NCBI GenBank assembly: GCA_019418025.1
Contig: DYCR01000001.1
Location: forward strand, 62,001 to 126,000
Direction of reading: 5' to 3'
Source: Clostridiales bacterium
GTDB taxonomy: Bacteria; Bacillota; Clostridia; Oscillospirales; Oscillospiraceae
DNA: 64,000 nucleotides
Positions 46,984 to 54,762 of this stretch are shown in pieces (within the stretch, counting starts at the first letter, position 1; every line of letters begins with the position of its first letter). A program made the translations under genes and the position numbers. The notes beneath the pieces were generated by a model. It did no database searches. It was given only the letters and a program-made list of their open reading frames with translations, and was not told the DNA's origin.

Positions 46984-48321
46984 TCACCCTGCGATGGTCA
47001 GGTCGCCGGAGGAGATGGGGACCTTGTAGGGATTGTAGGACTCATTGATCTTGTCGGCAACCTTTTCCCGGTCGAGGACGTAGTAGGATACGCCGCCCCG
47101 CATCTCCGGCGTTCCCGGGAGGGTATCGGTGGAGAAATTGCTGAGGTTCAGCAAAATGGTCTTTGCCATCCACAGATAGTTGGGGGTGGACAGGGAGGAA
47201 AGGGAGTTATTTTCCACAAGCTTCAGCGAGGAGAAGGCCCTGCCCAGACGACTGGGGCTGAGCCACTGCTCCATGCAGGCCTTGATGACCTGACGCTGTA
47301 CCTCGATGCGGCCCAGATCGGCGTTGTAGTAGCCGTTCCGGAAGCGCAGCAGCTGAAGCACCTGCTCGCCGGTGAGGGTTTGCAGACCCTCGTCGATGTG
47401 GACCCCGTCCTGATCGATGTCCATGGGGACGTCCACCTCCACGCCGCCCATCAGGTCGGTGATCTGAGGCACCAGCTCAAAATCCACCAGTATGTATCCG
47501 TCGGGGCGGTAGCCGATGATCTTCTGGATGTGGTCGAACAGACCCTCCATCCCCTCCTGCCCCTTGTTGTTCAGGCTGTAAGCGGCGTTGAGCTTGACCT
47601 CGTTGCCGCCGGTGGTGAGGATATAGGTGTCTCGGGGGATGCTCAGCAGCCCCACCTTGTTCTCCGATCCGCTCAAATACATCAGCATCATGGTGTCGGT
47701 ACGGGTGCCGTCGGCATCCACGCCGCACAGCAGGATGGTGGCGGTGTCCCGTTTGCGGTCACCGATGGAGACATCGGACTTGGGGGGGCGGATCAGGAAG
47801 AACATGGCGCCGATCAGGATGGCGAACACCATGATCACCGTGGAGCAGCCGCAGCCGCAGCCTCGGCGGCGGTGCCTGCGGTGCTTTTTAGGCTTCGGGC
47901 TGTCGTAGTAATCGGGGATGGGGTCAGGCTCCTCGTAGGCATAGCTCTGCTGAGGTCTTGGGGCGGGCCTGCTGCGCTTGGGGGCGCTGTCCCGACGGGG
48001 CTGCTGGCGGAAATCGGCATTATAGGCCGGAATATTCTGCACCGGCGGGGCAGGCTGAGGCTCGGGCGGGCGCTGCCGTCCGTAGCCGTTGGCAAAGTTC
48101 TGAACATCGGCACCGTAGTGGTTGGAGAAATTCTGGAACACCATGGTGTCGTCCATGTCCCCTATGCCCTCGGGGCCGTAGCCGCCGTCGTCATCATAGC
48201 CGTCATAGTCATCGTATCGGTCATCATAAGGGGAGTTATCGTCTGACGATACCAGCAGGTCATCCACCTGCTGAAGCAGCTCGTCCAGATCGTCTTGGTT
48301 TTTTCCGTAAGGATCACGCAT
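46984..48321 (-). CDS. LytR-CpsA-Psr (LCP) family cell-wall polymer ligase
   Basis: 445-aa type II membrane protein. A long cytoplasmic part (1-153) has an Asp/Tyr-rich acidic stretch (30-50) and a Pro/Gln/Arg-rich stretch (80-145). A basic KKHRRHRRR then meets CGCGC (155-159) right at the membrane helix (160-177). The outside LCP domain has ILLCGVDADGTRTDTMMLMYL, LLSIPRDTYI and RFRNGYYNADLGRIEVQRQ with the conserved Arg/Asp residues. LCP enzymes attach teichoic acids or capsule to peptidoglycan. AAAGGAG is 10 bases before ATG 48321. First gene of the operon. Confidence 0.93.
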   Translation of the reverse strand: MRDPYGKNQDDLDELLQQVDDLLVSSDDNSPYDDRYDDYDGYDDDGGYGPEGIGDMDDTMVFQNFSNHYGADVQNFANGYGRQRPPEPQPAPPVQNIPAYNADFRQQPRRDSAPKRSRPAPRPQQSYAYEEPDPIPDYYDSPKPKKHRRHRRRGCGCGCSTVIMVFAILIGAMFFLIRPPKSDVSIGDRKRDTATILLCGVDADGTRTDTMMLMYLSGSENKVGLLSIPRDTYILTTGGNEVKLNAAYSLNNKGQEGMEGLFDHIQKIIGYRPDGYILVDFELVPQITDLMGGVEVDVPMDIDQDGVHIDEGLQTLTGEQVLQLLRFRNGYYNADLGRIEVQRQVIKACMEQWLSPSRLGRAFSSLKLVENNSLSSLSTPNYLWMAKTILLNLSNFSTDTLPGTPEMRGGVSYYVLDREKVADKINESYNPYKVPISSGDLTIAG

Positions 48322-48346
48322 ATATACAACACTCCTTTGAGCTTCT

Positions 48347-48375
48347 ATTTTAACCCAAAAGCCATGGGGTGTAAA
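48347..48375 (-). promoter_or_regulatory. promoter of the LCP operon
   Basis: On the minus strand: -35 TTTACA (complement of 48370-48375), 17-bp spacer, -10 TAAAAT (complement of 48347-48352). An 8-bp inverted repeat GTTCTATC (48376-48383) / GATAGAAC (48409-48416) lies between it and the divergent promoter. Confidence 0.7.
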
Positions 48376-48425
48376 GTTCTATCAACATAAATTTAGAATT
48401 ATTTAATGGATAGAACTCCTGAAAA

Positions 48426-48454
48426 TTGCATTTTCTCAATTTCTGTGGTACAAT
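48426..48454 (+). promoter_or_regulatory. promoter of the Gx protein-mrnC-rqcH operon
   Basis: -35 TTGCAT (48426-48431), 17-bp spacer, -10 TACAAT (48449-48454). Confidence 0.7.
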
Positions 48455-48522
48455 ACACATAATTTTTATTGCAGAAGGGAACGGCCTCTGGCGTGCCATG
48501 GGTCGCAGTGTGGTGCAGAAAG

Positions 48523-49011
48523 ATGAAAACCAAAGAACTGACCCGAATGGCACTGCTGACAGCCATCGCCCTGACCATCTTTATGGTGGAGCTTCAGCTG
48601 CCTGGGCTTGCCCCCATACCGGGCATCAAGCTGGGGCTGAGCAACATCGTCACGGTGTATGCGGTGTTTGTACTGGGGCCGAAAAAGGGCGCGATGATCC
48701 TTGCCTGCCGGGTGTTTCTGGGGGCGGTGTTCTCCGGACAGATGAGTACCATTTTATATTCCGGTGCCGGCGGCACACTGGCCATCCTTGTGACGATCCT
48801 ATCAAGAAAGCTCCTGACGAAAAAGCAGCTCTGGATCGCCGGAATCTTGGGGGCCATTGCCCATTGCGTCGGGCAGATGGCGGTGGCCATCGGCGTGACC
48901 CTGACGCCCAGTCTCATCGTCTACCTGCCTGCCATGATCCTGACGGGCATCTTCACAGGGGCATTTACAGGGCTTTGCGCCCAATTCCTCACGGAAAGGT
49001 TGAAAATCTAA
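48523..49011 (+). CDS. Gx transporter family / heptaprenyl diphosphate synthase component I-like membrane protein
   Basis: 162-aa protein with about five membrane helices (LTAIALTIFMVELQLPGLAPI, GIKLGLSNIVTVYAVFVLGP, CRVFLGAVFSGQM, GILGAIAHCVGQMAVAIGV, YLPAMILTGIFTGAFTGLC). The family is named both after heptaprenyl diphosphate synthase component I and as a Gx (ECF S-component-like) transporter; true function uncertain. ATG 48523 is chosen because a TTG further up (48469) would lie only about 8 bases after the expected transcription start; its own SD (AGAAAG) is weak. mrnC starts on the next base after its stop. Confidence 0.8.
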   Translation: MKTKELTRMALLTAIALTIFMVELQLPGLAPIPGIKLGLSNIVTVYAVFVLGPKKGAMILACRVFLGAVFSGQMSTILYSGAGGTLAILVTILSRKLLTKKQLWIAGILGAIAHCVGQMAVAIGVTLTPSLIVYLPAMILTGIFTGAFTGLCAQFLTERLKI

Positions 49012-49425
49012 ATGGAAAATTACTTCCGTATGCATATGGAAAAAAAGAACATCGATGCCATCTCCAATCTGGGTCTTGCCCACATCGGTGACGGCGTGTT
49101 TGAATTGCTGTGCCGCTCGTGGCTCTGCGGTCACGGCGGGCTGACGGTGGGCAGGCTCCACGCAGAGACCATCAAGCTGGTCAAGGCCACCGCTCAGGCG
49201 CGGTTTGCCGATGCCATGCGTCCCCTGCTGACCGAGGAGGAGCTGGCCCTGTATCGGCGGGGAAAAAACAGCCACGTCCATGCAGTGCCGAAGTCCTGCA
49301 CTCCGGCAGAGTATGCCAAGGCCACAGGTGTGGAGGCCATGTTCGGCGGACTGTACCTTGCAGGCAGAACGGATCGGATCAACGAGATCTTTGTCACGGT
49401 AATGGAGGAGCTTTATGGCGTTTGA
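49012..49425 (+). CDS. mrnC: Mini-ribonuclease 3
   Basis: 137-aa RNase III-like protein without the double-stranded RNA-binding domain; in Bacillus it matures 23S rRNA. The catalytic segment is NLGLAHIGDGVFELLCRSWL, with Asp at the expected site; RRGKNSHVHAVPKS and EAMFGGLYLAGRTDRINEIF follow, the latter holding the second acidic residue of the family (Glu). Starts one base after the preceding stop and overlaps rqcH by 11 bases. It usually follows cysS in Firmicutes; not so here. Confidence 0.9.
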   Translation: MENYFRMHMEKKNIDAISNLGLAHIGDGVFELLCRSWLCGHGGLTVGRLHAETIKLVKATAQARFADAMRPLLTEEELALYRRGKNSHVHAVPKSCTPAEYAKATGVEAMFGGLYLAGRTDRINEIFVTVMEELYGV

Positions 49426-51166
49426 TGCATTTTTCCTGTCGGCGGTTCTGGACGAGATCCGCACGCAGGCTCTGGGCGCTCGGGTGGAGAAGATCCATCA
49501 GCCCAGTCGGGACACGGTTATCCTGCTGCTCAGATGCGATTCCGGACGGCAGAAGCTGCTGCTGGCAGCCAATCCGGCAGCCCCTCGGCTGCACCTGACC
49601 ACGGCCAATCCGGAAAATCCGGATCAGCCTCCCATGTTCTGCATGCTGCTGCGCAAGCACCTGTCCGGCAGCCGTTTGGCAAGGGTGGAGCAGCCTCCCA
49701 TGGAGCGCTGCGCCGTGTTCACCTTTGACTGCACCGACGAAATGGGATACCCCGTGCAGAAGCGTCTGGTGGCGGAGCTGATGGGCAGGACCTGCAACAT
49801 CTATCTTCTGGGGCCGGACGGGCGGATCATCGACTGCCTGCGCAGGATCGGTCTGGACGAATCCAGTAAACGGCAGGCGTTGCCCGGGCTTTACTATCAG
49901 GAGCCGGAGCCTATCGAAAAGCAAAACCCCAAGGAGCTGGACACGGAGGGCTTTGCTGCCCTGCTGTCAGGTCCCGGGGCGGACAAGCTCAGCGACCGGC
50001 TCATGGACAGCTTAGGGGGACTTTCGCCCCTAATCTGTCGGGAGGCGGCCATCTTTGCCGCGGGAGATCTGGATGCAAGAATGGAAAATATGGATGTTCC
50101 TGCAACGGCTGAAAAGCTTTCCCTGTTCTTCCATGAGCATCTGAACCACCCCAAGCCCTATTTTTACGCTCAGACCGACGGCACCCCCAAGCAGTTTGCC
50201 TTCTGCCCCATTGCAGAATACGGCCCGTGCAGTCAGGCGGAGAGCTTCACCGCACTTTTGGACGGCTTTTATATCACCCGGGACCGCAACGATGCCATGC
50301 GCCAGAAGAGCCAGACCGTGCGCAAGACCGTCTCCAACCTCTGCCAGAGGCTGAAGCGGAAGATGGCGATTCAGGAAAAGGAGCTTTCTGCCACCTATGA
50401 TCGGGAGCGGCTGCGGCAGCTGGGGGACATCGTCACCGCCAACCTCCACTCCATCAAAAAGGGGCAGAAGCTGCTGAAGGCGGAGGATTTTTACGACGAG
50501 GACATGAAGCTCATCGACATCCCCCTGTCAGAGGTCCTGTCCCCGCAGGAAAATGCGGCAAAATTCTACAAAGACTACACCCGCATGAAAAATGCCGAGC
50601 GGGAGCTGAAGCATCAGCTGGAGCTTGGCACAGGGGAGCTTGCGTATCTGCAAAGTGTTCTGGAGGAGCTGAACCGTGCCGACAGCGAGCAGGCTCTGGA
50701 GGAGATCCGTCAGGAGCTTCAGGCCGGCGGCTATCTGCGCAGGGACAACGGCAAAAAGCGCATGAAGCAGAGCCGTCTCCAACCCATCCGATTTGAGTCC
50801 ACCGACGGGATCGGGATCTATGTGGGCAGGAATAACCGCCAGAATGACGAATTGACCTTTAAGCTGGCACGGAAGGACGATATCTGGCTCCATGCCCAGA
50901 AGGTCCACGGCAGCCACGTCATCATCGCCGCCAACGGGCGGCAGGTCCCCGATGACACCATCACTCAGGCTGCGCAGCTGGCGGCCTACCACTCCGAGGC
51001 TGCTCAGGGGCAGAACGTGGCGGTGGATGTGACCCCCGTCAAGCAGGTGAAAAAACCGGGCGGTGCCAAGCCCGGCATGGTGGTTTACTACACTTACCGC
51101 ACGGTGTATGTCAACCCCAAGCCCGATATCGACCGAACTGGCGAACAAAGTGAAAAAAATTGTTGA
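49415..51166 (+). CDS. rqcH: ribosome quality-control protein RqcH (NFACT family)
   Basis: 583-aa NFACT protein that binds stalled 50S subunits with peptidyl-tRNA and adds C-terminal alanine tails, marking failed products for degradation. NFACT-N (MAFDAFFLSAVLDEIR...; RLVAELMGRTCNIYLL), a central helical/coiled-coil part (about 290-430), and the NFACT-R domain (VGRNNRQNDELTFKLARKD, DIWLHAQKVHGSHVII). Older annotations call it fibronectin-binding protein. The rpmH promoter -35 overlaps its stop codon. Confidence 0.93.
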   Translation: MAFDAFFLSAVLDEIRTQALGARVEKIHQPSRDTVILLLRCDSGRQKLLLAANPAAPRLHLTTANPENPDQPPMFCMLLRKHLSGSRLARVEQPPMERCAVFTFDCTDEMGYPVQKRLVAELMGRTCNIYLLGPDGRIIDCLRRIGLDESSKRQALPGLYYQEPEPIEKQNPKELDTEGFAALLSGPGADKLSDRLMDSLGGLSPLICREAAIFAAGDLDARMENMDVPATAEKLSLFFHEHLNHPKPYFYAQTDGTPKQFAFCPIAEYGPCSQAESFTALLDGFYITRDRNDAMRQKSQTVRKTVSNLCQRLKRKMAIQEKELSATYDRERLRQLGDIVTANLHSIKKGQKLLKAEDFYDEDMKLIDIPLSEVLSPQENAAKFYKDYTRMKNAERELKHQLELGTGELAYLQSVLEELNRADSEQALEEIRQELQAGGYLRRDNGKKRMKQSRLQPIRFESTDGIGIYVGRNNRQNDELTFKLARKDDIWLHAQKVHGSHVIIAANGRQVPDDTITQAAQLAAYHSEAAQGQNVAVDVTPVKQVKKPGGAKPGMVVYYTYRTVYVNPKPDIDRTGEQSEKNC

Positions 51167-51191
51167 CCTGTCGGGGCTTTTCGGTTATAAT
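51163..51191 (+). promoter_or_regulatory. promoter of rpmH-rnpA-yidD-yidC-jag
   Basis: -35 TTGACC (51163-51168), overlapping the rqcH stop, 17-bp spacer, -10 TATAAT (51186-51191). A leader of about 90 bases precedes rpmH. Confidence 0.85.
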
Positions 51192-51286
51192 ACCCTAGCA
51201 TGACCATGGAGTCGTGTATCAAGTTGATTTGCTGCGGCTATCTTTAGCCGATGAGCATTGTAATTTAATGTAGGAGGTGTATCCGA

Positions 51287-51421
51287 ATGAAGCGTACCTA
51301 CCAGCCCAGCCGCCGTCACCGTTCCAAGGTTCACGGTTTCCGTCAGAGAATGGCTACTTCCAACGGCCGTAAGGTTCTGGCCCGCCGTCGTGCTAAGGGC
51401 CGTAAGGTCCTGTCTGCCTGA
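51287..51421 (+). CDS. rpmH: 50S ribosomal protein L34
   Basis: 44-aa, Arg/Lys-rich ribosomal protein beginning [20 protein letters not shown] and ending [12 protein letters not shown], a full-length L34. The SD TAGGAGGTGT lies close before ATG. First gene of the conserved rpmH-rnpA-yidC-jag cluster; in many bacteria this cluster adjoins dnaA, but here it is about 39 kb away. Confidence 0.98.
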   Translation: MKRTYQPSRRHRSKVHGFRQRMATSNGRKVLARRRAKGRKVLSA

Positions 51422-51557
51422 TTTAGGGTATGAGCGTTTCGTCGGCTGACCATAGACGCCGCTTTACGCTTTTCAGGAGCAAGTGCGGGGCGAATGCATA
51501 CCATTCGCCCCGCTCCCTGTTTTTCAGGGGAAAAATTCTGTTAGGGAGGGAATTTCG

Positions 51558-51902
51558 ATGCAATATTCTAAATCCCTAAAATTCAATCACATCTTCCGCC
51601 GCCTGTATCGGACGCAGGGAAGGGGCAACCACCTGCTGGTGATGTATGCCCGGCCCAACCGGACCCAAGGCAACCGGATCGGTGTGACGGTAAGCAAAAA
51701 ACTGGGAAAAGCAGTCGTTCGTAATCGGGTTCGTCGCCGCCTGCGGGAGGTCTACCGGCTCAGTGAGAGTCGTTTCCTGCCCGGATGGGACATCGTTGTG
51801 GTGGCCCGCAGCCGAGCCGTGGATGCCAGCTTTTCCGACCTGACCAAGGCATATCTGTCTCTGGCTCAGAAATCCGGACTGTTGCGGGAGGAAGCAAAGT
51901 GA
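51558..51902 (+). CDS. rnpA: ribonuclease P protein component
   Basis: 114-aa basic protein that helps the RNase P RNA process pre-tRNA 5' ends. The signature RNR-like motif is [18 protein letters not shown]; the N-terminus [18 protein letters not shown] and [11 protein letters not shown] are typical. ATG 51558 has GGGAGGG at 7 bases; an in-frame extension upstream has no homologous look. Its stop overlaps the yidD GTG start (GTGA). Confidence 0.96.
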   Translation: MQYSKSLKFNHIFRRLYRTQGRGNHLLVMYARPNRTQGNRIGVTVSKKLGKAVVRNRVRRRLREVYRLSESRFLPGWDIVVVARSRAVDASFSDLTKAYLSLAQKSGLLREEAK

Positions 51903-52111
51903 AGCGCATCATGCTTGCCCTGATCCGTTTTTACCGGACCAAAATATCCCCACTCACGCCCCCCACCTGCCGTTTCTGCCCAACCTGCTCGGCCTATGCC
52001 GTGGAGGCCATCGAGAAATACGGCGCAGCAAAGGGCGGCTGGCTGACGCTGAAGCGGCTGCTTCGGTGCCATCCGTTTTACAAAGGGGACTACTATGACC
52101 CTGTCCCCTAG
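51899..52111 (+). CDS. yidD: membrane protein insertion efficiency factor YidD
   Basis: 70-aa protein: [38 protein letters not shown] and [17 protein letters not shown], carrying the family's cysteines and the final YDPVP. Helps YidC insert membrane proteins. GTG start at 51899 is supported by the coupled GTGA overlap with rnpA and SD-like GGAGGAAGCAAA upstream. Confidence 0.95.
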   Translation: MKRIMLALIRFYRTKISPLTPPTCRFCPTCSAYAVEAIEKYGAAKGGWLTLKRLLRCHPFYKGDYYDPVP

Positions 52112-52139
52112 TTTGCCACACCATTAGGAGGAAAGCTAC

Positions 52140-53384
52140 ATGTTTCTAGCATTTCAGTTATCGAACCTGATCACAATCCCCTTCGGCTACATGCTGGAGT
52201 GGATGTACAACCTGACCAACAGCTACGGTCTGGCACTGATCCTGTTTGCAATTCTGGTTCAGGTGGTCCTGACCCCCATCACCGCAAAGAGCAAAAAGAG
52301 CATGATGAAGATGTCCCGCCTTCAGCCCAGAATGCAGGCCATCCAGAAGCGCTATGCTGACGATCAGATGAAGCAGAGTCAGGCGATTCAGGCCCTTTAC
52401 AAGGAAGAGGGCGTCAGCATGACCGGCGGCTGCCTGTGGGGCTTTGTGCCGCTGCTGATCCTGATCCCCCTGTATGCCGTTGTCCGTCAGCCCATCACCT
52501 ACATGCTCCACGAGTCTGCCGAGGTGGCGCAGCAGATCATTGCAGTGATGAAAGAGGCTGCCCCTGACCTGTTCGCTACCAGCAACCCTTATTACCATGA
52601 GATGATCGCCGCCAAGCACATCCCCATGTTCTTAGAGCAGCTGAAGGCTGCCGGCATTGCCATGAACGAGGGTACCATGGCCGGCATCAACTTCGCCTTC
52701 CTCGGCATTGACATGGGCATCGTGCCTCAGTTCAATGTCTTTGCATGGGAAGCCTTCAGCTGGGCCAACATCGGCGCATTCCTGATCCCCGTGCTGTCTG
52801 CCGGCAGCCAGGTGCTGACCATGTTCATCTCCACCAAGATGAACAACTCCGTCGTCACCAACGAAAAGGGCGTTCAGGACGAGGAGACCGCTAAAAATTC
52901 CCAGATGGCCCAGACCAACAAGACCATGATGTTCATGATGCCCCTGATGAGCCTGTGGATCGGCTTCACCGTGCCCACTGCACTGAGCCTTTACTGGCTG
53001 GTGGGCGGCGTGGTCCGTACCGCACAGGATGTGATGCTGACCAAGAAGTACCGCACCATCTATGATGCAGAGGATGCCATCCGCCTGCAGCGGGCCATTG
53101 AAGAGGACCGCATCGAGGCCGAAAAGGAGCGGGTCCGCGCCGAGCGCCGTGCGGCAAATCCCGACGGCATCACCACCAACACCAGCAAGAAGAAGCTGCA
53201 GAAGGAGCAGCAGGCCAAGGAGGCCGCCGCAAAGGCCGCCGCTGCCAAGGAGTATGCTGCAAAGCGCGGCGAATTGGTGGAGGAGGAAGCGGTCGAGGAG
53301 GTCATGTCCGGCATCCCCGAGCGTCCCTACTGCAAGGGCCGTGCATACGACCCGGATCGTTATAACGGTAACGTGGAGGAATAA
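52140..53384 (+). CDS. yidC: membrane protein insertase YidC/OxaA
   Basis: 414-aa insertase of the Oxa1 type, with about five membrane helices: LAFQLSNLITIPFGYMLEWMY, YGLALILFAILVQVVLTPI, GFVPLLILIPLYAVVRQPIT, plus two more before a charged Glu/Lys/Ala-rich tail (about 320-414). No lipobox Cys is visible at the N-terminus, unlike Bacillus SpoIIIJ. The insertion between helices 3 and 4 (about 115-220) is long for a Gram-positive YidC. SD TAGGAGGAAAG precedes ATG 52140. Confidence 0.95.
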   Translation: MFLAFQLSNLITIPFGYMLEWMYNLTNSYGLALILFAILVQVVLTPITAKSKKSMMKMSRLQPRMQAIQKRYADDQMKQSQAIQALYKEEGVSMTGGCLWGFVPLLILIPLYAVVRQPITYMLHESAEVAQQIIAVMKEAAPDLFATSNPYYHEMIAAKHIPMFLEQLKAAGIAMNEGTMAGINFAFLGIDMGIVPQFNVFAWEAFSWANIGAFLIPVLSAGSQVLTMFISTKMNNSVVTNEKGVQDEETAKNSQMAQTNKTMMFMMPLMSLWIGFTVPTALSLYWLVGGVVRTAQDVMLTKKYRTIYDAEDAIRLQRAIEEDRIEAEKERVRAERRAANPDGITTNTSKKKLQKEQQAKEAAAKAAAAKEYAAKRGELVEEEAVEEVMSGIPERPYCKGRAYDPDRYNGNVEE

Positions 53385-53387
53385 ACC

Positions 53388-54251
53388 ATGGAAAAGAGTA
53401 TCATTACCACCGGTAAGACCATTGATATTGCAATCGAAGCAGCCCTGCAGCAGCTGGGCATGGACCGTGACAATGTCAGCGTCATGGTTTTGGAGCAGGC
53501 AAAGTCCGGCTTTTTGGGCATTGGCAGAACCGATGCCAAGGTTCAGGTGACCTACGAGGCCCCCGATGAAAAGCCCGCGGCCCCCAAGGTCGCCCTGTCC
53601 TCTGCTTCCCGTTCCAAGCCCAAGCAGCCCAAGGCCGAGGCACCCAAGCAGGAGAAGAAGCCTGAGCCCAAGGCCGAGGCACCTAAGCAGGAGAAGAAGC
53701 CTGAGCCTAAGACGGAGGCTCCCAAGGCGGAAAGAAAGCCCAGAGAAGAGAAGAAGACCGAGCCGAAGGTCCAGCGGACCTACGAGCCTGCCCAGCCCGG
53801 CAGCAACGAGGAGAAGATCGAGATCTTTTTGAAGGGTCTGCTTGAGAATATGGGCTCTCAGGCCGTGCCTCATGCATGGCAGGACGGCGAGGGCAGCTAC
53901 CGCGTTGACCTGACCGGAGCGGATCTGGGGTACCTGATCGGCCGCCGGGGCGAGACACTGGATGCCATTCAGCATCTGGCAAACTACTCGGTCAACCGGG
54001 GCATCGACGGTCACGTCCGCATCAATGTGGATGCCGAGGACTACCGCCTGAAGCGTGAGGAGTCCCTGTGCCGCTATGCCCGCAAGAAGGCGCAGCAGGT
54101 TCTGAAGAACCGCCGCCGCACCACACTGGAGCCTATGAACGCCTATGAGCGCCATGTGATCCATGCGGCATTGCAGGAGATGGACAACATCACCACCCAC
54201 TCCACCGGCAGCGAGCCCAACCGCCGTGTGGTCATCGAGTACGTCAGATGA
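53388..54251 (+). CDS. jag: RNA-binding protein Jag/KhpB (Jag_N, KH and R3H domains)
   Basis: 287-aa RNA-binding regulator linked to cell elongation and division in Gram-positives. Jag_N domain (1-50; KTIDIAIEAALQQLGMDRDNV), Lys/Pro/Glu linker (about 60-145) with tandem EAPKQEKKPEPK repeats, KH domain (YLIGRRGETLDAIQHLAN) and C-terminal R3H domain (LEPMNAYERHVIHAALQEM). The linker repeats are 39-bp DNA repeats at about 53631-53708. Starts 3 bases after yidC. Confidence 0.95.
   Translation: MEKSIITTGKTIDIAIEAALQQLGMDRDNVSVMVLEQAKSGFLGIGRTDAKVQVTYEAPDEKPAAPKVALSSASRSKPKQPKAEAPKQEKKPEPKAEAPKQEKKPEPKTEAPKAERKPREEKKTEPKVQRTYEPAQPGSNEEKIEIFLKGLLENMGSQAVPHAWQDGEGSYRVDLTGADLGYLIGRRGETLDAIQHLANYSVNRGIDGHVRINVDAEDYRLKREESLCRYARKKAQQVLKNRRRTTLEPMNAYERHVIHAALQEMDNITTHSTGSEPNRRVVIEYVR
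53631..53708 (+). repeat. 39-bp tandem repeat inside jag
   Basis: Two nearly identical 39-bp units (13 codons) start at 53631 and 53670, differing by silent C/T changes, with a degraded third starting at 53709. They encode the Lys/Pro/Glu linker between Jag_N and KH. Confidence 0.8.
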
Positions 54252-54280
54252 TCCCCTTGGGCAGATACTTATAACATGAC

Positions 54281-54312
54281 AAAGGCCCGTATCAAGTCTG
54301 ATACGGGCCTTT
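54281..54312 (+). terminator. first terminator after jag
   Basis: 14-bp perfect stem AAAGGCCCGTATCA (54281-54294) / TGATACGGGCCTTT (54299-54312), 4-base loop. Short T tail. Confidence 0.8.
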
Positions 54313-54317
54313 CAGAT

Positions 54318-54371
54318 TGCCCGAAAACCCCATCCTTGGCTTTCGGGCATCTTTTTGCAGCCTGATCCGCG
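54318..54371 (+). repeat. second terminator after jag; copy of the element after the DUF3048 gene
   Basis: Stem TGCCCGAAA (54318-54326) / TTTCGGGCA (54341-54349) then TCTTTTTGCAGCCTGATC. The stem, T tract and the following TTTTTGCAGCCTGATC also occur at 44772-44820, so this is a dispersed terminator-containing repeat. Confidence 0.75.
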
Positions 54372-54676
54372 CATAATTTCCCCGTCAGCGCCGGAGAAAT
54401 TCCACACTCATCAGGCTGAGCGGTATGTTCCCCGAGGTACACGCCCCCGTGGAACATGATTTTTATCTTTATTTGCCGTTGAAGCGGCAAGCACTGGCGG
54501 ATCTTTTGGCTTGACTTCTCGGGACTTCACAAGGACGCTGCATGACAGAAATATGCCGAGGAAAAGAAGTGACAAACCCAGAGGCGGGGAACCGGAAAAA
54601 TTGGAAAGCATCCCCCATGAACAGGGCGGCGGTCGGCTGAGATAATCGATTTATATAAAATTAAAGTTCAAAATGG

Positions 54677-54705
54677 TTGACAAAAGCATATCATAGGTGT
54701 ATATT
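54677..54705 (+). promoter_or_regulatory. promoter of the beta-helix protein-glmM operon
   Basis: -35 TTGACA (54677-54682), 17-bp spacer, -10 TATATT (54700-54705). Confidence 0.85.
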
Positions 54706-54762
54706 GTACGGGCAATACAGGACTTGCCCTCAGGGCGTATTTTGAAAGGACGTGGTGTTTTC

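Larger units (their letters stand above)
54252..54762. other. intergenic region between jag and the beta-helix protein gene
   Basis: About 510 bases. It holds two hairpins (54281-54312 and 54318-54349) and the promoter at 54677-54705. Between 54372 and 54676 I see nothing convincing; a 66-codon minus-strand frame there has a hydrophobic start but no proper ribosome binding site. Confidence 0.5.

Noticed and set aside
54411..54611. 66-codon minus-strand frame with a lipobox-like LFLGIFLSCS
   Set aside because: Its ATG directly abuts GGGGG with no SD spacing, there is no promoter, and the remainder is unstructured basic sequence. It cannot be supported as a gene.
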